A stretch of DNA of 64,000 nucleotides from NCBI GenBank assembly GCA_012931725.1, contig WHSA01001063.1, positions 205,964 through 269,963 on the forward strand, written 5' to 3'. Position numbers and translations under genes: made by a program. A model generated the notes under the pieces. It was not told the origin of the DNA. It made no database searches and worked only from the letters and a program-made list of their open reading frames with translations. This stretch comes from Litsea cubeba. Taxonomy: Eukaryota > Streptophyta > Magnoliopsida > Laurales > Lauraceae. The first letter of the stretch is position 1. The number at the start of each line of letters is the position of its first letter. Positions 1 through 11,800 of the stretch are shown here, in pieces.

Positions 1-694
1 AATTGAGCCTCAAGCTCATCATCATCAGAATCATGACCAGCAATCTCTTTTGCCTTTTCTGAACTTTGAAGGCCGCTTCTCTATCCGATGAAGACGTCTT
101 ACCTATGCGCATCTCATAGGCAGTGAGAGAACCATGCAGCTCATCCATTGAAAACTCGTTCAGATCTTTGGCTTCTTCTATGGCTGAGACTTTAGAATCA
201 AACCGGGGAAGGAGAGATCTTAGAACCTTTTTGACGATGACTGGTTCTTTAATCTCCTCTCCTAGTCCACGAATGTCATTCGTGACTTCATTCACCCGTT
301 GCATGTAAGAATCAACATTCTCGCTATCCTCCATGCGAAGAGACTCAAATTGGGAGCGATGAGTTTGCAATTTCGCTTCTTTGATCTTCTCATCTCCTTC
401 ATGGATGCTTTTCAGCTTATCCCAGATTTCCTTGGCTGTCTTGCATGCTATAACTTTGATCAGCTCGCTGTCAACAAGGCCGCTAAAGAGTGCATTCTGC
501 GCCTTAGAGTCGTTGTCTGCTAACTTCTTCGTTGCAGCATCAGTGGGTACAATGGCAGAATTGTAACCGACTCTGACAGTCTCCCAGACATCATAGCCAA
601 GAGATTTGATGAAGGCCTGCATTCTAATCTTCCAAAAGCTGTAATTAGAACCATCAAACAACGGTGCTTTCATATTCGCTGTGCTGGTTGCCAT
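1..694 (-). pseudogene. Ty1/copia gag, 5' part of element, frameshifted
   Basis: Read on the minus strand from an ATG at 694, the frame encodes a copia gag of the UBN2/DUF4219 kind. It opens MATSTANMKAPLFDGSNY, the usual 'F-G-x-N-Y-x-x-W' start, and continues through the helical capsid region with ETVRVGYN, KEIWDKL and FESLRMEDSENVDSY. The protein would package element RNA in cytoplasmic virus-like particles. The start codon lies about 55 bases downstream of the primer-binding site, as expected. Near position 40-55 the natural frame changes: the typical acidic D-D-D-E stretch that follows the capsid domain is found only in another frame, so I call it a pseudogene. The element runs off the left edge of the window, so pol cannot be judged. 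The lineage is copia with good confidence; the sub-lineage is not assigned. Confidence 0.85.
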
Positions 695-748
695 GTGATT
701 TGACAAAGATCACCCTTAGCGTGTTAAGCTTATCAAGGGAAACCTTAC

Positions 749-760
749 GCTCTGATACCA
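749..760 (-). other. Primer-binding site of the copia element (initiator tRNA-Met type)
   Basis: The minus strand reads TGGTATCAGAGC, the standard 12-base plant copia primer-binding site complementary to the 3' end of initiator tRNA-Met. It sits two bases inside the LTR end at 763 and upstream of gag, fixing the element on the minus strand. Confidence 0.92.
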
Positions 761-762
761 AT

Positions 763-2039
763 TGTTAGATCTCGTGATCACTGAGAGGGGGGGGTGAATC
801 AGTGATCTCTTTTAAACAGGTCCTTGCTAACAACAATTCAAATCAAACCACACAATTGACACCAGATTTTACGTGGTTCACCAAAAGGCTACGTCCACGG
901 TTCAATCCCGTCCGAACAACAATCCGGTACAGGTCTGAATCTTATTTAGTCGCACCGACGACAAAGAGCACCAACCCTTAAATTCAGATAGCACCAACTA
1001 TCTAGGAAGCACCGACTCCCTTAGGTTTCAGATAGCACCAACTATCTAGGAAGCACCGACTCCCTTAGGTTTCAGATAGCACCAACTATCTAGGAAGCTA
1101 CAACTCCCTTTACAATTTGTCTGCACCCACAGACAGGATCACCAAACCCCAAAACACCAAGCACCAACTTGATGATTACAGCAAAGAAGATAAACTGATC
1201 TACAGCCCTTTCCCCTCTACAATTCTCTCTCTCAATCCCTTACAAATAGAAATCTAAAGCATAAAAGAGAGACTTATCTTATGAACGAAAATACCATCTT
1301 CATGAGGCTTCAAATTCGTCCACACTTGCTGTAGAAAGTTGCTCCACAACAGCAAGACACAAGCACCTTCTTCTCCAAGCACTCTTCTCTCCAAAACTCT
1401 CTCAAACTCTTCTTTCTTTGATGCTTGTTATTGAAAACGAGATTAGGAGTGTTTATATAGGTTTTAGCAACCCCAAAGAGTGTCCAAAATAGGCTACAAT
1501 TCGTTTAGAAAGAGTCCCAAACGAATTACAAAAAATTCCTAACTTTTAGCAAAAGACTTCTAATTCTGCGTTACTTGCTGTCTGTGTCTGCTCGGTCGAC
1601 ATCATACTGTGCTCGGTCGACCGGGTGAACTGGGCGCCTGACGAACTTTCAAAAAGTTGTAAGTTGTCAAATTCTGGAACCCGAGCTCGGTCGACATCCT
1701 GGAAGCCTCGGTCGACCGCGTGCATGCTCGGTTGACCGCACCAGGAGCTGGGTCGACCGGATGACCTCTGTGTCAAAAATAACTGTAAGCTCTGATTTTG
1801 CACTTTCTTCATGCTCGGTCGACCGGCCAGGGAGCTCGGTCGACCGGGTACACTGCACCAGGAAAAACTGATTTTCTTCACTGTTTTCCTTTTTCATTCT
1901 TCTTGAGCTCTATCACTTCCACTCTTTCAACACATGATTGAGACATAGTGTTGACAATAATTCCAATACAATTTGATGCTTGAGACACCAAACACACCAA
2001 TGCTTCAAGATTCAACTCAATGCATCTCAAATTCCAACA
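763..2039 (-). repeat. 5' LTR of the minus-strand copia element
   Basis: On the minus strand the repeat starts TGTTGGAATTTGAG at 2039 and ends CTAACA at 763, directly before the primer-binding site. That gives a length of about 1277 bp with TG...CA ends. A TATA box (CTATATAAAC on minus) lies at about 1451-1460. A 44-bp direct repeat starts at 985, 1029 and 1073; each copy contains the inverted pair GATAG/CTATC. A GGTCGACC palindrome array lies at 1590-1850 in U3. The outer flank is TGACG at 2040-2044; the partner duplication is outside the window. Confidence 0.85.
1590..1850. repeat. Array of GGTCGACC palindromes in copia U3
   Basis: About eight copies of the word CTCGGTCGACCGG or close variants occur at about 1591, 1611, 1685, 1706, 1726, 1746, 1813 and 1834. 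The core GGTCGACC is a perfect 8-bp palindrome. Spacers are 8-75 bp and not conserved, so this is a clustered word rather than a strict tandem repeat. It lies upstream of the LTR TATA box. Confidence 0.85.
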
Positions 2040-2700
2040 TGACGTAGTACATGGAAGTAAGCATGTTGCAAAATAATGTGTGCACGCCATGACTCTCATT
2101 CACAACCGAATTAGCCAAGACCCTTATGATAACCGACTAAAGAAGTGTTTAGCATATAATGCGTGCCTTATGATTCCTAAAATGAAAACATTAATGGATC
2201 ATCCTATAGACCAAGTGGGAGACTGTAAGGAAATTACTTTTAGGTCCATTACTTGGACAACAAGTCATTACCTTTCCCTAATTGTGGTCATTATAGGAAT
2301 CCCGTTTTCATAGGATATATGCTATCTTTTACTCAAATACGGTTTCCTAATGAGATATATTCTATAATAAACTCTACCTTGATGGACGGTTGAGATTAAA
2401 ACTAATGGAATCCTAATTGGAAATTCGGTCCTCTCTCCACCTATAAAATAGAGTCTTTCATCCATCAGAAAGACTCACTCACGAAATTCAACACATTAAG
2501 ATTTATAGGCAAGGAGAGAGAAACCGAAGTTATTCCCATAAACCCTTCTTAGACGGATCTCATCATCAATCAACAACAACATCAAACAGCAGGATCGGAA
2601 AGCGCTCTGCATCAGGATGTCTGGAGGTAATCTTTAATCTATTTAAGATTAGATCCTACATGTGATTATCATGATGTTCTCGATCTTAGGGTTAATGTTA
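2040..2700 (+). mobile_element. Copia 3' remnant: polypurine tract and LTR fragment
   Basis: The sequence up to 2223 ends in ACCAAGTGGGAGACTG, which resembles the end of plant copia RNase H followed by a polypurine tract. At about 2224 an LTR-like sequence begins TGTAAGGAAATTAC. It has a TATA box (CCTATAAAATAG) at about 2443-2454 followed by a leader-like segment. No primer-binding site follows, so this is more likely the 3' LTR of a truncated element than a 5' LTR. The LTR 3' end is not resolved. Confidence 0.55.
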
Positions 2701-2879
2701 ATAATAGACTAACACCAACGACGTGCTTGAACAAAGTAAAAAAAGAAGTTTGGGTGTAGGATGGTTGATGGTTTTACTTGAAGCTCATCATTTCCCTAGA
2801 AGATGAGGTTCCACTAATCACTCCTAGCTAGTAGGAGTTTAGAATGCTCTTAAATGTAACTACAAAGTCCTTCAAGTGA

Positions 2880-3470
2880 ATTAAAAATTGATTTTGAGGG
2901 CTCTAAATGAATGTAATAATCGGGTGTAAGTTCGTGGTCCAGACTGAGGGGTCAAAATCAAATTCCTTGGGAGCCTTGAAATAAGCTGAGTATAAAACGA
3001 GTCAACTCAAATGGCTAGTCTATGGTTAGCTGTGGGCATGGTATGGCTAGCCATGACCCCAACAATTTTCAACAACGACTAGTTTGATTGAAGGTCAAAC
3101 AAGCCAGTTTGTTTTGTGGTCAGTTTTACTGTTTGTTGTGGAATGAAATATGGTTAGCCATGAGTTGTCTATAGTTCAAAAGTGTAGGAAAATACCATTT
3201 TGGAAAAGTAAACACAGAGCATTTACGATTAGCTTCTAGGAGCCTTTCGGTTAGCCATAACCCTTTTTCGGTTAGCCATAAGGCCTGTAAACTGAACATT
3301 GACTCGTTCAACTCTACCCAATTGAGTTTGCCAATTGGTATGAGAGGGTTGTAAGGTCCTTTCCTTGGTTAATCTTAAAGTCGATTTTAACTGAATAGGT
3401 TCGCACATCATAAAGAATTTGACTTGATGATCCAGAGCCTTTCAGGGCTTGGTCTTCCTTGACTATGCTA
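2880..3470. repeat. Unassigned repeat-derived region with GGCTAGCC/GGTTAGCC words
   Basis: There is no coding sequence here. The region contains the perfect 12-bp palindrome ATGGCTAGCCAT at 3043-3054 and near-palindromes ATGGTTAGCCAT at 3150-3161 and CGGTTAGCCATAA at 3248-3260 and 3269-3281. These resemble the word array in the LTR at 17750-21490, so it is probably a fragment of another LTR. No boundaries or TSD were found. The interval 3471-3767 holds nothing I recognise. Confidence 0.4.
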
Positions 3471-5304
3471 CGAGAGGCAAGGGATTGATTTTGACACGGA
3501 ATGATAGTGCAGATATAACTGTGGCACTAACATGTACGAGTACCCTCCCCACTGAAATCACAACTGGTTCATCGGTACCATTGCTTTGTTTTGCTGATTT
3601 TCCAAATTAATTTGATATGTTGAACCCTCTTTCATTGTTAGTTGTTATTCAAAGTCATAGCAGGACAATATTTTTCTTGTGACAAGAGCATGTAACTCTT
3701 GTATTGATCCACTTTGTCTTCTGTATGGGTTACCAGAGAGAGACAAGGGGAGAGAGCTAGGCCTAGGGATCATGTCAAATCACAGACCCGAGAATTCCCA
3801 GATTAGAGTGGTTCCCAAGGTGTGATGCGTGTACTCCCGTGAACTCGCACCTGTTCCGGACCAAATCCGAATTCACGAAGGAGAAAATCCCACATTTCAC
3901 GAGTGATGATTACTCACTGACATCTGTCAATCAATATTTAAATGCGGAAGCATATACAACACTAATATCAAAGCCATGAGTAGTCCATTATCCAATTCAT
4001 TATATCACAATTTATCTGTAATAAAACTAATAATTATATATCTTAAATGCAAGGTATATAAGTACTCTAATGCATTGCTACTAAATGCTTATTACAAAGA
4101 GATATAATCCTATTACAAATTCAATTCTACTAATCAAATGCATTATCTTAAACTGAGTGAAATACAAAATACTTAGTCTCAACTAAAATTACCACTCGGA
4201 TACGTACTCCGGCTGTCTTAGCTAACCAATAAACTTACCAAACAAATCTTTAATCTATATGATTATAATTAATCTCTTCGTTAACCTGGATCCCTGTGAC
4301 ACCAAGAGTAGTATCTCAAATACAACGATTTGGCAAATATAGGAAATAAACAGGATTGCATAATGTTCCAAAATGAAATTATTAACAATTTGATTGATAA
4401 AACATCAGTGTAAGGAAATAACTGGATGATGGTACTATAATTGATGAATCCATGCTTTCGAAATCAAGTCAATAATTATATACTAAATTGGCTACTACAC
4501 AAGCTCTTCCTCTCAAATAGAGAATAAATCTAGTTGGGATGTCACCAGCGGCCCAGCCAAAGGCTAGCTGGCTATCCGGTTCTGGAGTTCCGGTGCTTCA
4601 GACGACATACTGCAGTAGTCTCAAATAACTAACCAAGTTTATCCCCGTCGGGCTTCACAAGGTCGAAGCTAAGTAGTGCCGGCTCAATCAAATCAAATAA
4701 CAAATCAAATTTGAGTAATTTCTCATATTTTTTCACAAATCAAATCGAATAGTAGTCTCATATACTCAAATGCTTACTCAATTCATATCCCTTATCAAAT
4801 ATCAAATAATTTGTACAACAATTGAAATAACGAATTGGAAGGTAGATAATTGAATCAAATGATGTGAACAATATAACCGCTTATCAATTTAAATTGATAT
4901 TAATAGAAATCTCAACCTCAATATATAATACAAATTATTTTAAGAAAATCAAGGCAATACTAACTAACTAATTATTCATATAGACTATTACTATCCAATA
5001 CAAGATAGATTAAGAGGATCGACGTGTCATTACTCAATTGGTGTCACTTATTATGAAATACATTGAACCCCCTAATTAATCTTCTTGGCATAGCAATTAG
5101 ACTATTGATTTCCATTGGACTAAATTAGTAAGGTTAAGGGTTCCATTTTAAAGACATAAAGTCTAAGAAAGTCTAATTTCCTATGGAAAGAGGTATGCAC
5201 CTTAATTATCCATTTAGGGATGATTAGGGTGGTTTAATATGAGCTAAGAGTGATAACTCACTCTAAGATTTGGGTCAAAGAAGCCTAGTATAAAGTTTCA
5301 GGTT

Positions 5305-5417
5305 CGCTCGAGCGGGCCTCATCCAGAAGGTTGATCGCTCGAGCGTCCTTCTTGATCGCTCGAGCGTTGCTTTCAGAAGGGGATTTGCTCGAGCGAATGC
5401 TCTAGTTCGCTCGAGCG
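5305..5417. repeat. Array of CGCTCGAGCG palindromes inside the solo LTR
   Basis: The perfect 10-bp palindrome CGCTCGAGCG occurs at 5305-5314, 5336-5345, 5357-5366 and 5408-5417, with a fifth, shorter copy (GCTCGAGC) at 5387-5394. Spacers are 11-31 bp, two of them containing CAGAAGG. It lies in the same part of the LTR as the word array at 20317-20660 in the related element. Confidence 0.9.
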
Positions 5418-5689
5418 AATTGTCCAGAATTCCATATTCCGGGATTTTCATGTGTTCTTCTATTCCATTCTTTTCCACACTTCTTCCTACTTCAAAACAT
5501 ATAAAATGGAGTCTCTTTTCTCCCTTCCTCAACATATAATCCTCCCAAATCCATTTATCAAATAAAAATCACAAAATCATAAAAATCCATTCATTTATTG
5601 AGAGAATAAAATTATTGATAAAGAGTTCTACTCAATTTAATAGAGATTACAACATGTAAATCTTAGTTTATGCTTATACTTGCCTCTAT

Positions 5690-6270
5690 AAGCTTTCCTC
5701 AAGCCTTTCTTCAACACTTGGTATAAGGAACCCCAAAACCCCCAAAATCACAAACCCTAATTAAAAGAAACCCATGGAATGAGGGTAAGAATGCAATGCA
5801 TGTGTAAAAGAGAGTCTCTTTGACTCTAATGGAACCCAAATCATAAACTAAAAGGGTTTGTAGCTTACCTTTATGCAAGGATCTCGAATTGGAGGAGATA
5901 GGAGAAAGGTAGAGAGGGTTTCTTGTCAATCCACTAAGAAGAGGAGATGAAGAAGATGGAGAGTATTCCAAATCCAAGTTTTTCCAAAGCTCCCTTCACT
6001 CTAATTGGCTCAAGAGACCAAAAACCCCCAAATACACCAAACCTTAATCACAAATACACAATAAAATGCTAATGAATGTGCATATATGACTACAATAGAG
6101 CTCCTAGACTCTATTTCAACTAAAAAACACAAAGAAAGGTGGGTTTGATTCATACCTCTACAAGAAATCCAAAAATGAGAGTTGTAGAATTTGGTTCTTG
6201 TCAACAAAGGTGAAGAGAAGGTTGGAGAAGATGAAGAAGAAGATAGCTCCAAATCCATGTCTCTAATTGT
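5690..6270 (-). repeat. Diverged tandem duplication (about 300 bp, two copies) in the solo LTR
   Basis: Two consecutive segments, about 5690-5985 and 5986-6270, share the same order of features on the minus strand: an MDLE(Y/L)S-S-S-S-S-P-like ORF start, a middle block and an N-terminally unrelated tail ending in a GF-GVP/GFLVS-like string. On the plus strand both carry CCAAAAACCCCCAAA-like starts and GAAGATG...TCCAAATCCA ends. The copies are strongly diverged, so the duplication is old. I regard the short ORFs as by-products. Confidence 0.55.
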
Positions 6271-6795
6271 TCATACAATAATCTCTTAGAAATTGGAAGA
6301 GAAAGAAGGAGAATGAAGAAAAGAGAAGCTCTCTTTCTCTCAATATGCAACAGCCGAATGAAGTGGGTGGGATGAGTTTAGTGGATATAAAAAGGGATAA
6401 GGATGCCCCTTTTTTGCACAAAAGTCCACCCACTGGACATAATTTGGGTAGAGGGGGCTTCTTAAATGAAAATGGGCTTTGGTTTGTAAATGGGCTGAGT
6501 TGGGTCTCATTATGGAATTGATGGAGGATAGATGTTTGATGAAATGCTCAAGAAGGCCCATTAAATTTAATACACATATGCACTACTCAAAAAATTAAAA
6601 AGTGTCATAGTTCTACCCAACCGAGTCAACCCGGTTCCAACTCACCTATTTAAGGCTCAAGACTCCACCAACTCAACTCAAACATACTAATTAATACTAA
6701 TTCATTATTTATAGCAATTAATCACATTTAATTTAGCTAAAATAAATTTAATTAGTACTAAATAAGTTTAACCTTATTTGGGTTGTAACAGATCA

Positions 6796-8019
6796 CATAT
6801 ACATATACGTACACATACACATATGTGAACGCAAGCTAGGCCATGGACGTGTAGTGCGGCACGCATGCATGTGTACTGTCCTGTCTCGTGTGTGTGTAGC
6901 AGTTTGTGGTTGAACCAACTAAAGGTGTCACTCTCAAACCATGAGGACCCTATGATTTCTTCAAAGTGAAAAGAAAAAAAAAAAAAAAAAGAGGAGGATA
7001 GCCAAAGATCGATCCAAACGGGTTTGCTAGTTCTACTAAGGTAGAGAGAGGGCCACCCACCCACCCAGACCCAGGCCCAGGCGATCCCAAAAGACGGACG
7101 TCCACGTGACGCATGCATACATGTAAGCAAAGCATGTGGATGCGCTTTTAAGCCGAAGCTGCGCACGTCAACATCACACAATCTATTCATTTTCGCAATG
7201 ACCGTCCGATGGATGGATGCAGCATATGTGCGCCCTTCCCTTTATATGACTTTCTAGTCTCGTAGTAACATGGTTGCATGTGCTGGTGGTGCCCCACCTC
7301 CCACCACTTTCAGACACCATATAATAATATATAATAACCTACTAAAAGCAAGATGTTGTTGCTAGAACATGGAAAATAATACCATTACGAGTCCTGGAAA
7401 GATTAAAGGAAAAAAAAAAATCAAAAGACAAATTAATGCCAGCCATAAAAGTTATAACCTTTGATTTCGATTTAATAGTTTTATTAAGGCCTATTTGCTT
7501 GGTAGAATTTATGAGAATAATTGGGTCTGTTGGGGATTTTTTTTATAATGGGCATTTCAAATTATTTATTTCATATTAAAGTTTTGAATACCGGCTCTCC
7601 TAAAAAAAGGCATTCTAAATGCCAGGGTTGGCTTGAGCATTAGAAATATTTATGGTGCCAAATTACAGAGCAGCAATAGTGATTTGTTAGATTGATCTAT
7701 GGTGGCCCCAAGTGGGCCTCATTAAGCTTGATATCAAAGGGAGTAGTCGAGCCCTCCTCTTATAGAGAAAAGTTATTTTAATTTAGAACGGTAATATGCA
7801 TTGATATTTAAGTAAAATAAATATTTTTTTTCATGGGGAGGGTATCCTTGGCTTAGAGATCTTTGACCAAATAGGATTACTCTCCTTGGGCGCAAATTTG
7901 AGGAACTTCTGAACATACGCCTTATAAAGTTATCGGTGTAGTAAAACGCAGAGTAGTTGTGGAGAGTATTTCCGTTGCTTTCTCTCTAGCAAAAAAAAAG
8001 AAGTCTCATGAGTCATGTA
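6796..8019. other. Intergenic, no gene seen
   Basis: AT-rich DNA with an A-run near 6970-6990 and short purine runs. No reading frame resembles a known protein, and I see no element boundaries. The 138-aa frame on the minus strand at 6774-7190 has a composition typical of chance frames. Confidence 0.5.
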
Positions 8020-8868
8020 TGTGTGGGGAAATTTCCGAACTCATCAGAGTCCCGGCCAGATGCTCCATTTCGGACTCCCGCACCAGCTAGGTCCATCTCA
8101 GCCGGGCACTTCACCTCGGCAGAATCCACTTCGGCCAAAGCATCCCACTTCAGCCTAGTGCTTCATCTCGGCACCTTTGCCAGAAGTCTCTAGCCAAGCT
8201 AAGTCGTCCCCAACCTCGGCGATAGTGCCAGGCCCCTCCACCTCGGCAACAGTGCCAGGACCCTCCATCTCCGTCAGGTCCTCACCTCGGCGAGACACTC
8301 CGTCTCGGCCAAAGAGCCTCAGCTCAGTAAAAATACTGAGCACTGACAGCTGTCCTCCCATGGACGCTTAAGCACACTACGACACGTGCGACATGACAAG
8401 AGCTCAGCCCATATCTCCTGACAGATCGCCGTCCACAGCTCCCAAGCCGCCAGGATATGGCCAAATGGGACAAGACAGGCTCGATGAGACTGCAATTAAA
8501 GAAAAGTAGGCTACGATGAGACTGCGCCTCCCTAGTACCTGACAGAGTGGGCTATGACAAGACAGTCAACCACCCATTTGCATCCTCTCTTCCTCTATAT
8601 AAACACAAGAACAATTCACAAGCAAGAGGGCCAACGAATACGCCATTCTGGTATGTCCATCTTCTTCCCTAAAAATCTCCATCCTCTGCTTAGTTCATAC
8701 ACTAACTTATGCATCGGAGAGCCTTGCGCCACTCAGGCCATGGTCCTCTGACCTGCTATTCTTCTTCCTTTTTTCAGGCTTCAAGCGCAGGCATCGGTGT
8801 TCCTAGTCTCTTTGTATGAGTCCGTGCTGATACCCCTATTCTTGTAAGTCATATTTTTTACACTTACA
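8020..8868 (+). mobile_element. Tat-like gypsy solo LTR
   Basis: The 849-bp repeat starts TGTGTGGGGAAAT and ends ACACTTACA. The flanks ATGTA (8015-8019) and ATGTC (8869-8873) match at four of five bases and fit a slightly decayed TSD. The start and end match the LTRs at 43422-46868 (TGTGTGGGGG...CACTTACA). A TATA box CTATATAAAC lies at about 8594-8603, followed by the block GCATCGGAGAGCCTTGCGC at 8711-8729, which is shared with the other two Tat-like families here, and a TTTTTTCAGG splice-acceptor-like site near 8770. CCTCGGC words cluster at 8110-8310. No internal region is attached. Confidence 0.8.
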
Positions 8869-11800
8869 ATGTCCACCACGGAATTGTCTGATGATCAAAT
8901 TCCTTTGTTTATCTCATGGAAAGAAGCACGTACATTTAATAGTTAATAAATCTATTGGCTGAAATAAATACATTGATAAAAAAATCTATCGGCTGACTGT
9001 AGGTGAAAAAGACTCACCCTACGTGTTAGATTTGTGTAGCACCATCCTTTTCTATTGCCAACAAACGAAATCTATTTCCAATTGCGTCTGTCTCCATGGG
9101 ACCATGTCTGTAGTCCCATCGAAGAAACCAATAAGGAATTCACCAACGCCATGGCCCATGCCCATGTACAATTAAAAATGTGTTGTCGAACTCAGTTACA
9201 AACAACAGTTAGTTTCCCTCGTGATGAGGAGAAAGTACTGCTCACCTATACGATCATCGATCGAGTAAAAAAAAGAAAGTAGGTTGGACGGTTAAACAAA
9301 CTAACCCCATTAACTTGATCATGATCTATCTAATCAAGTACCCCTTTATAAGAAAAATAATGGGGCTTAAAAAAGATGACGAAATATGTAGCTGGGCGGG
9401 CAGTTTATTAAGTGGAGGGCCGGGGGCCTGGATGTGTGATGTGTACTTTTTTCAAAATTTAACACTTGTTTACAGGGCCAGTTTCAAATTTTAAACCTCT
9501 GAACAGGCGGCCCCGGTGTCGGCAAGTGCACCTGTAGCTGTAGGTAGTAACTCCCTCCCCTCATGATTGCGTGGCGTGCACACACACGGCGGCCAAAATT
9601 CGAGATCGAGTTCCAATCAATCAAATGGGTATTCCCATCTGCTTTATTTGTTTGTTTGTTTTTTTTTTTTCTTCCTTTCATGCAGGTAGAAAGAAAGAAA
9701 GGAAGGAAGAAAGGAGGGAAAGAAGTTTGCTTGTTTCACAGGCACAGCCCATTATAGATTCTACCATGGAGTAACCACTTCCCCACGACGCAACAGACAA
9801 ACAATAGTAATAGTAACAATAAAAAAAAAAAAAAGGATCAAGTTAAAGGAGGGAAGAGAGGTAATTAAAGTTGGATTTTAATAAGAGTAGTGCCTTCCAG
9901 CAAAAGAATCATATCTTCCTCTGAGTCTCCCATCTTTTTATCTAAGTTTGGATGGAAGTAAGACTAAGATCCACCCAAATCTATTCAAAAGATTCAGCTC
10001 TCTCTTTCCCAGGCAAAGTTAGCACTGATCACGGGCTCCCGTCTCGTCTAAAATCTAATTTCTAATGTAATGTGAGGACCAAGGCTCCTCTTCCTTCTTT
10101 CCACACCCGCTTGTCAGAATTTGCAACCTCATGTGATGTGAGAAAAAGTTTGGTCGAGCGGCTCGAGCATTCCAGACCAACCCATAACCGTGACCGGTCA
10201 ACATCTGATTAGACCGCGTTGAGTTAAAGTTATATAAACCCACTACCCACGCCACCACCGCCTACTGCAATTACGTCTACAACTAACACAATCTGACTTG
10301 TTTGACTTGACTGCAAACTCCACATGTTTATCATCTTATTAGATACTGCACAGTCCACAAACCTACAGCCAGATACAGGGTTGTATCATGTATGTATGGA
10401 CTGGAGTTACGTAACCTTTCTTCATTAATCCTGAATTCAATTTGTCCTTTGCAAATGTACTGTCAGATCGAACTTTTGAATAACTACAAGTAATTAACAG
10501 GAAGAGATGATGATATGAACTGAAACCCTAAAAAGTTAATCGACAATGGTCCAGAATAATTAATTACCTGAGCCATCAGTCAACACCAAAATGATGTTGT
10601 CCTTTTGACCTCTAGCTGTAGACAAGAAAAAGCAAAATATCCTCCATCTCCCAGAGATACAGGCTCACAGCACCCAATGCGATATAAAGAAAAGAAAAGA
10701 AAAAAAAATATTTCGTACGGTGGCAGCTGATTCTTTACGTGAGCTCGTGGTGGGATTGGAAAACTTGATGTGCGCTTTAGATTTTACACCAGAAAGAGGC
10801 AAAAAAGGATGAGAAACATCCAGACAACAAGTTGGAGGCAGTTATCGACGGTTGGAGATGAAAGAGATTCTAACGTCGAAGAAGTTCTCTAATCTCTCTG
10901 ACTGACATCTATGTATCGCCCATTTTGATTTAACGGTGATGATGGGAGGAAAGTGAAAGTATGGCCCACTGAAAAGGAAATCGGAACTTGTAGTTCTAGT
11001 TAGAATGAGTGAAACCTCTACTACCTAACTAATACCATTACCAACCACCCTACCGAGAATCTTTTTCTCCTTGTGATTTAAAAAAAAAAGAGTGAGACAA
11101 TGAGTTTGGGCAGTTTGACTTTCTAAGATTAGTCATGGTGAAGTATTTATGGCCATGGGCTGGGAAGATTTTAAGTGCTTCCTCTGCTGACTGATGATGC
11201 TGTTCAAGAAGCTAAAAGTGGATGTGAGATAAACAAGTAAATGATAATTTACACCCCTTGGCCTTGGGTGTTGGCTCTTTGGCTTAGGCATGGATTTACT
11301 CCTCGAGTCTTGAATCCTCATATTTTACCCCAGTGAGCGTGTGGGGGAGAGTGTCATGTGCCTAGAGGATTAATCCTACGGGTTAATACTTAATACCATG
11401 GGATGGGATGGGTAGCTTCCTTATACAAAAACGAAAAAGAGAAAAAAGCTATGCAGTTGCTGTAATTTATTTGAATGGTTTCAGCAGTGGCAACGGAAAA
11501 GAAGCCGTATCATCCGCCTACCCAAAAGAAGAATATGACCCCATCGCATTGGATTTAAAATACGGCAATATCTAATTGAAAACTACCCGAGAAGGATGGG
11601 TAAAGAAGCGGTGGATTTTCCTCTTGTTTGTTACTGGTGTCCGGTCCCTTTGTGTTTTTGTTTGGTTGCAGCAGATAAAAAGGACGCGTATATAGAAAAT
11701 TAGAAGCAAATGTACATGGGCTCTGATATTTTTGGGGTAGAGTCCAAACAGAGAGGGCATCTGTAAGTGTAACGGATAGGATGCGTAATAGTGAGCGACC

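Larger units (their letters stand above)
3773..6790 (-). mobile_element. Large solo LTR (about 3.0 kb) with GATCA target-site duplication
   Basis: On the minus strand the repeat begins TGTTACAACCC at 6790 and ends TTTGACA at 3773. GATCA occurs at 3768-3772 and again at 6791-6795, a 5-bp TSD as made by gypsy or copia integrases. No gag or pol, primer-binding site or second LTR is present, so a solo LTR is the simplest reading. A TATA-like element on minus lies near 6380. A diverged internal duplication is at 5690-6270 and a palindrome array at 5305-5417. The element resembles 17750-21490 in its left-end sequence, in being AT-rich at the right end and in the position of its palindrome array. 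Length suggests a large gypsy LTR; the lineage is not assigned. Confidence 0.7.

Noticed and set aside
2224..2700. 5' LTR of a plus-strand copia element continuing rightward
   Set aside because: No primer-binding site or gag follows; the polypurine tract before it fits a 3' LTR better.
6774..7190. 138-codon minus frame next to the solo LTR
   Set aside because: Cys/His/Phe-rich with a run of Phe from an A-tract; no motif, and no neighbouring element.
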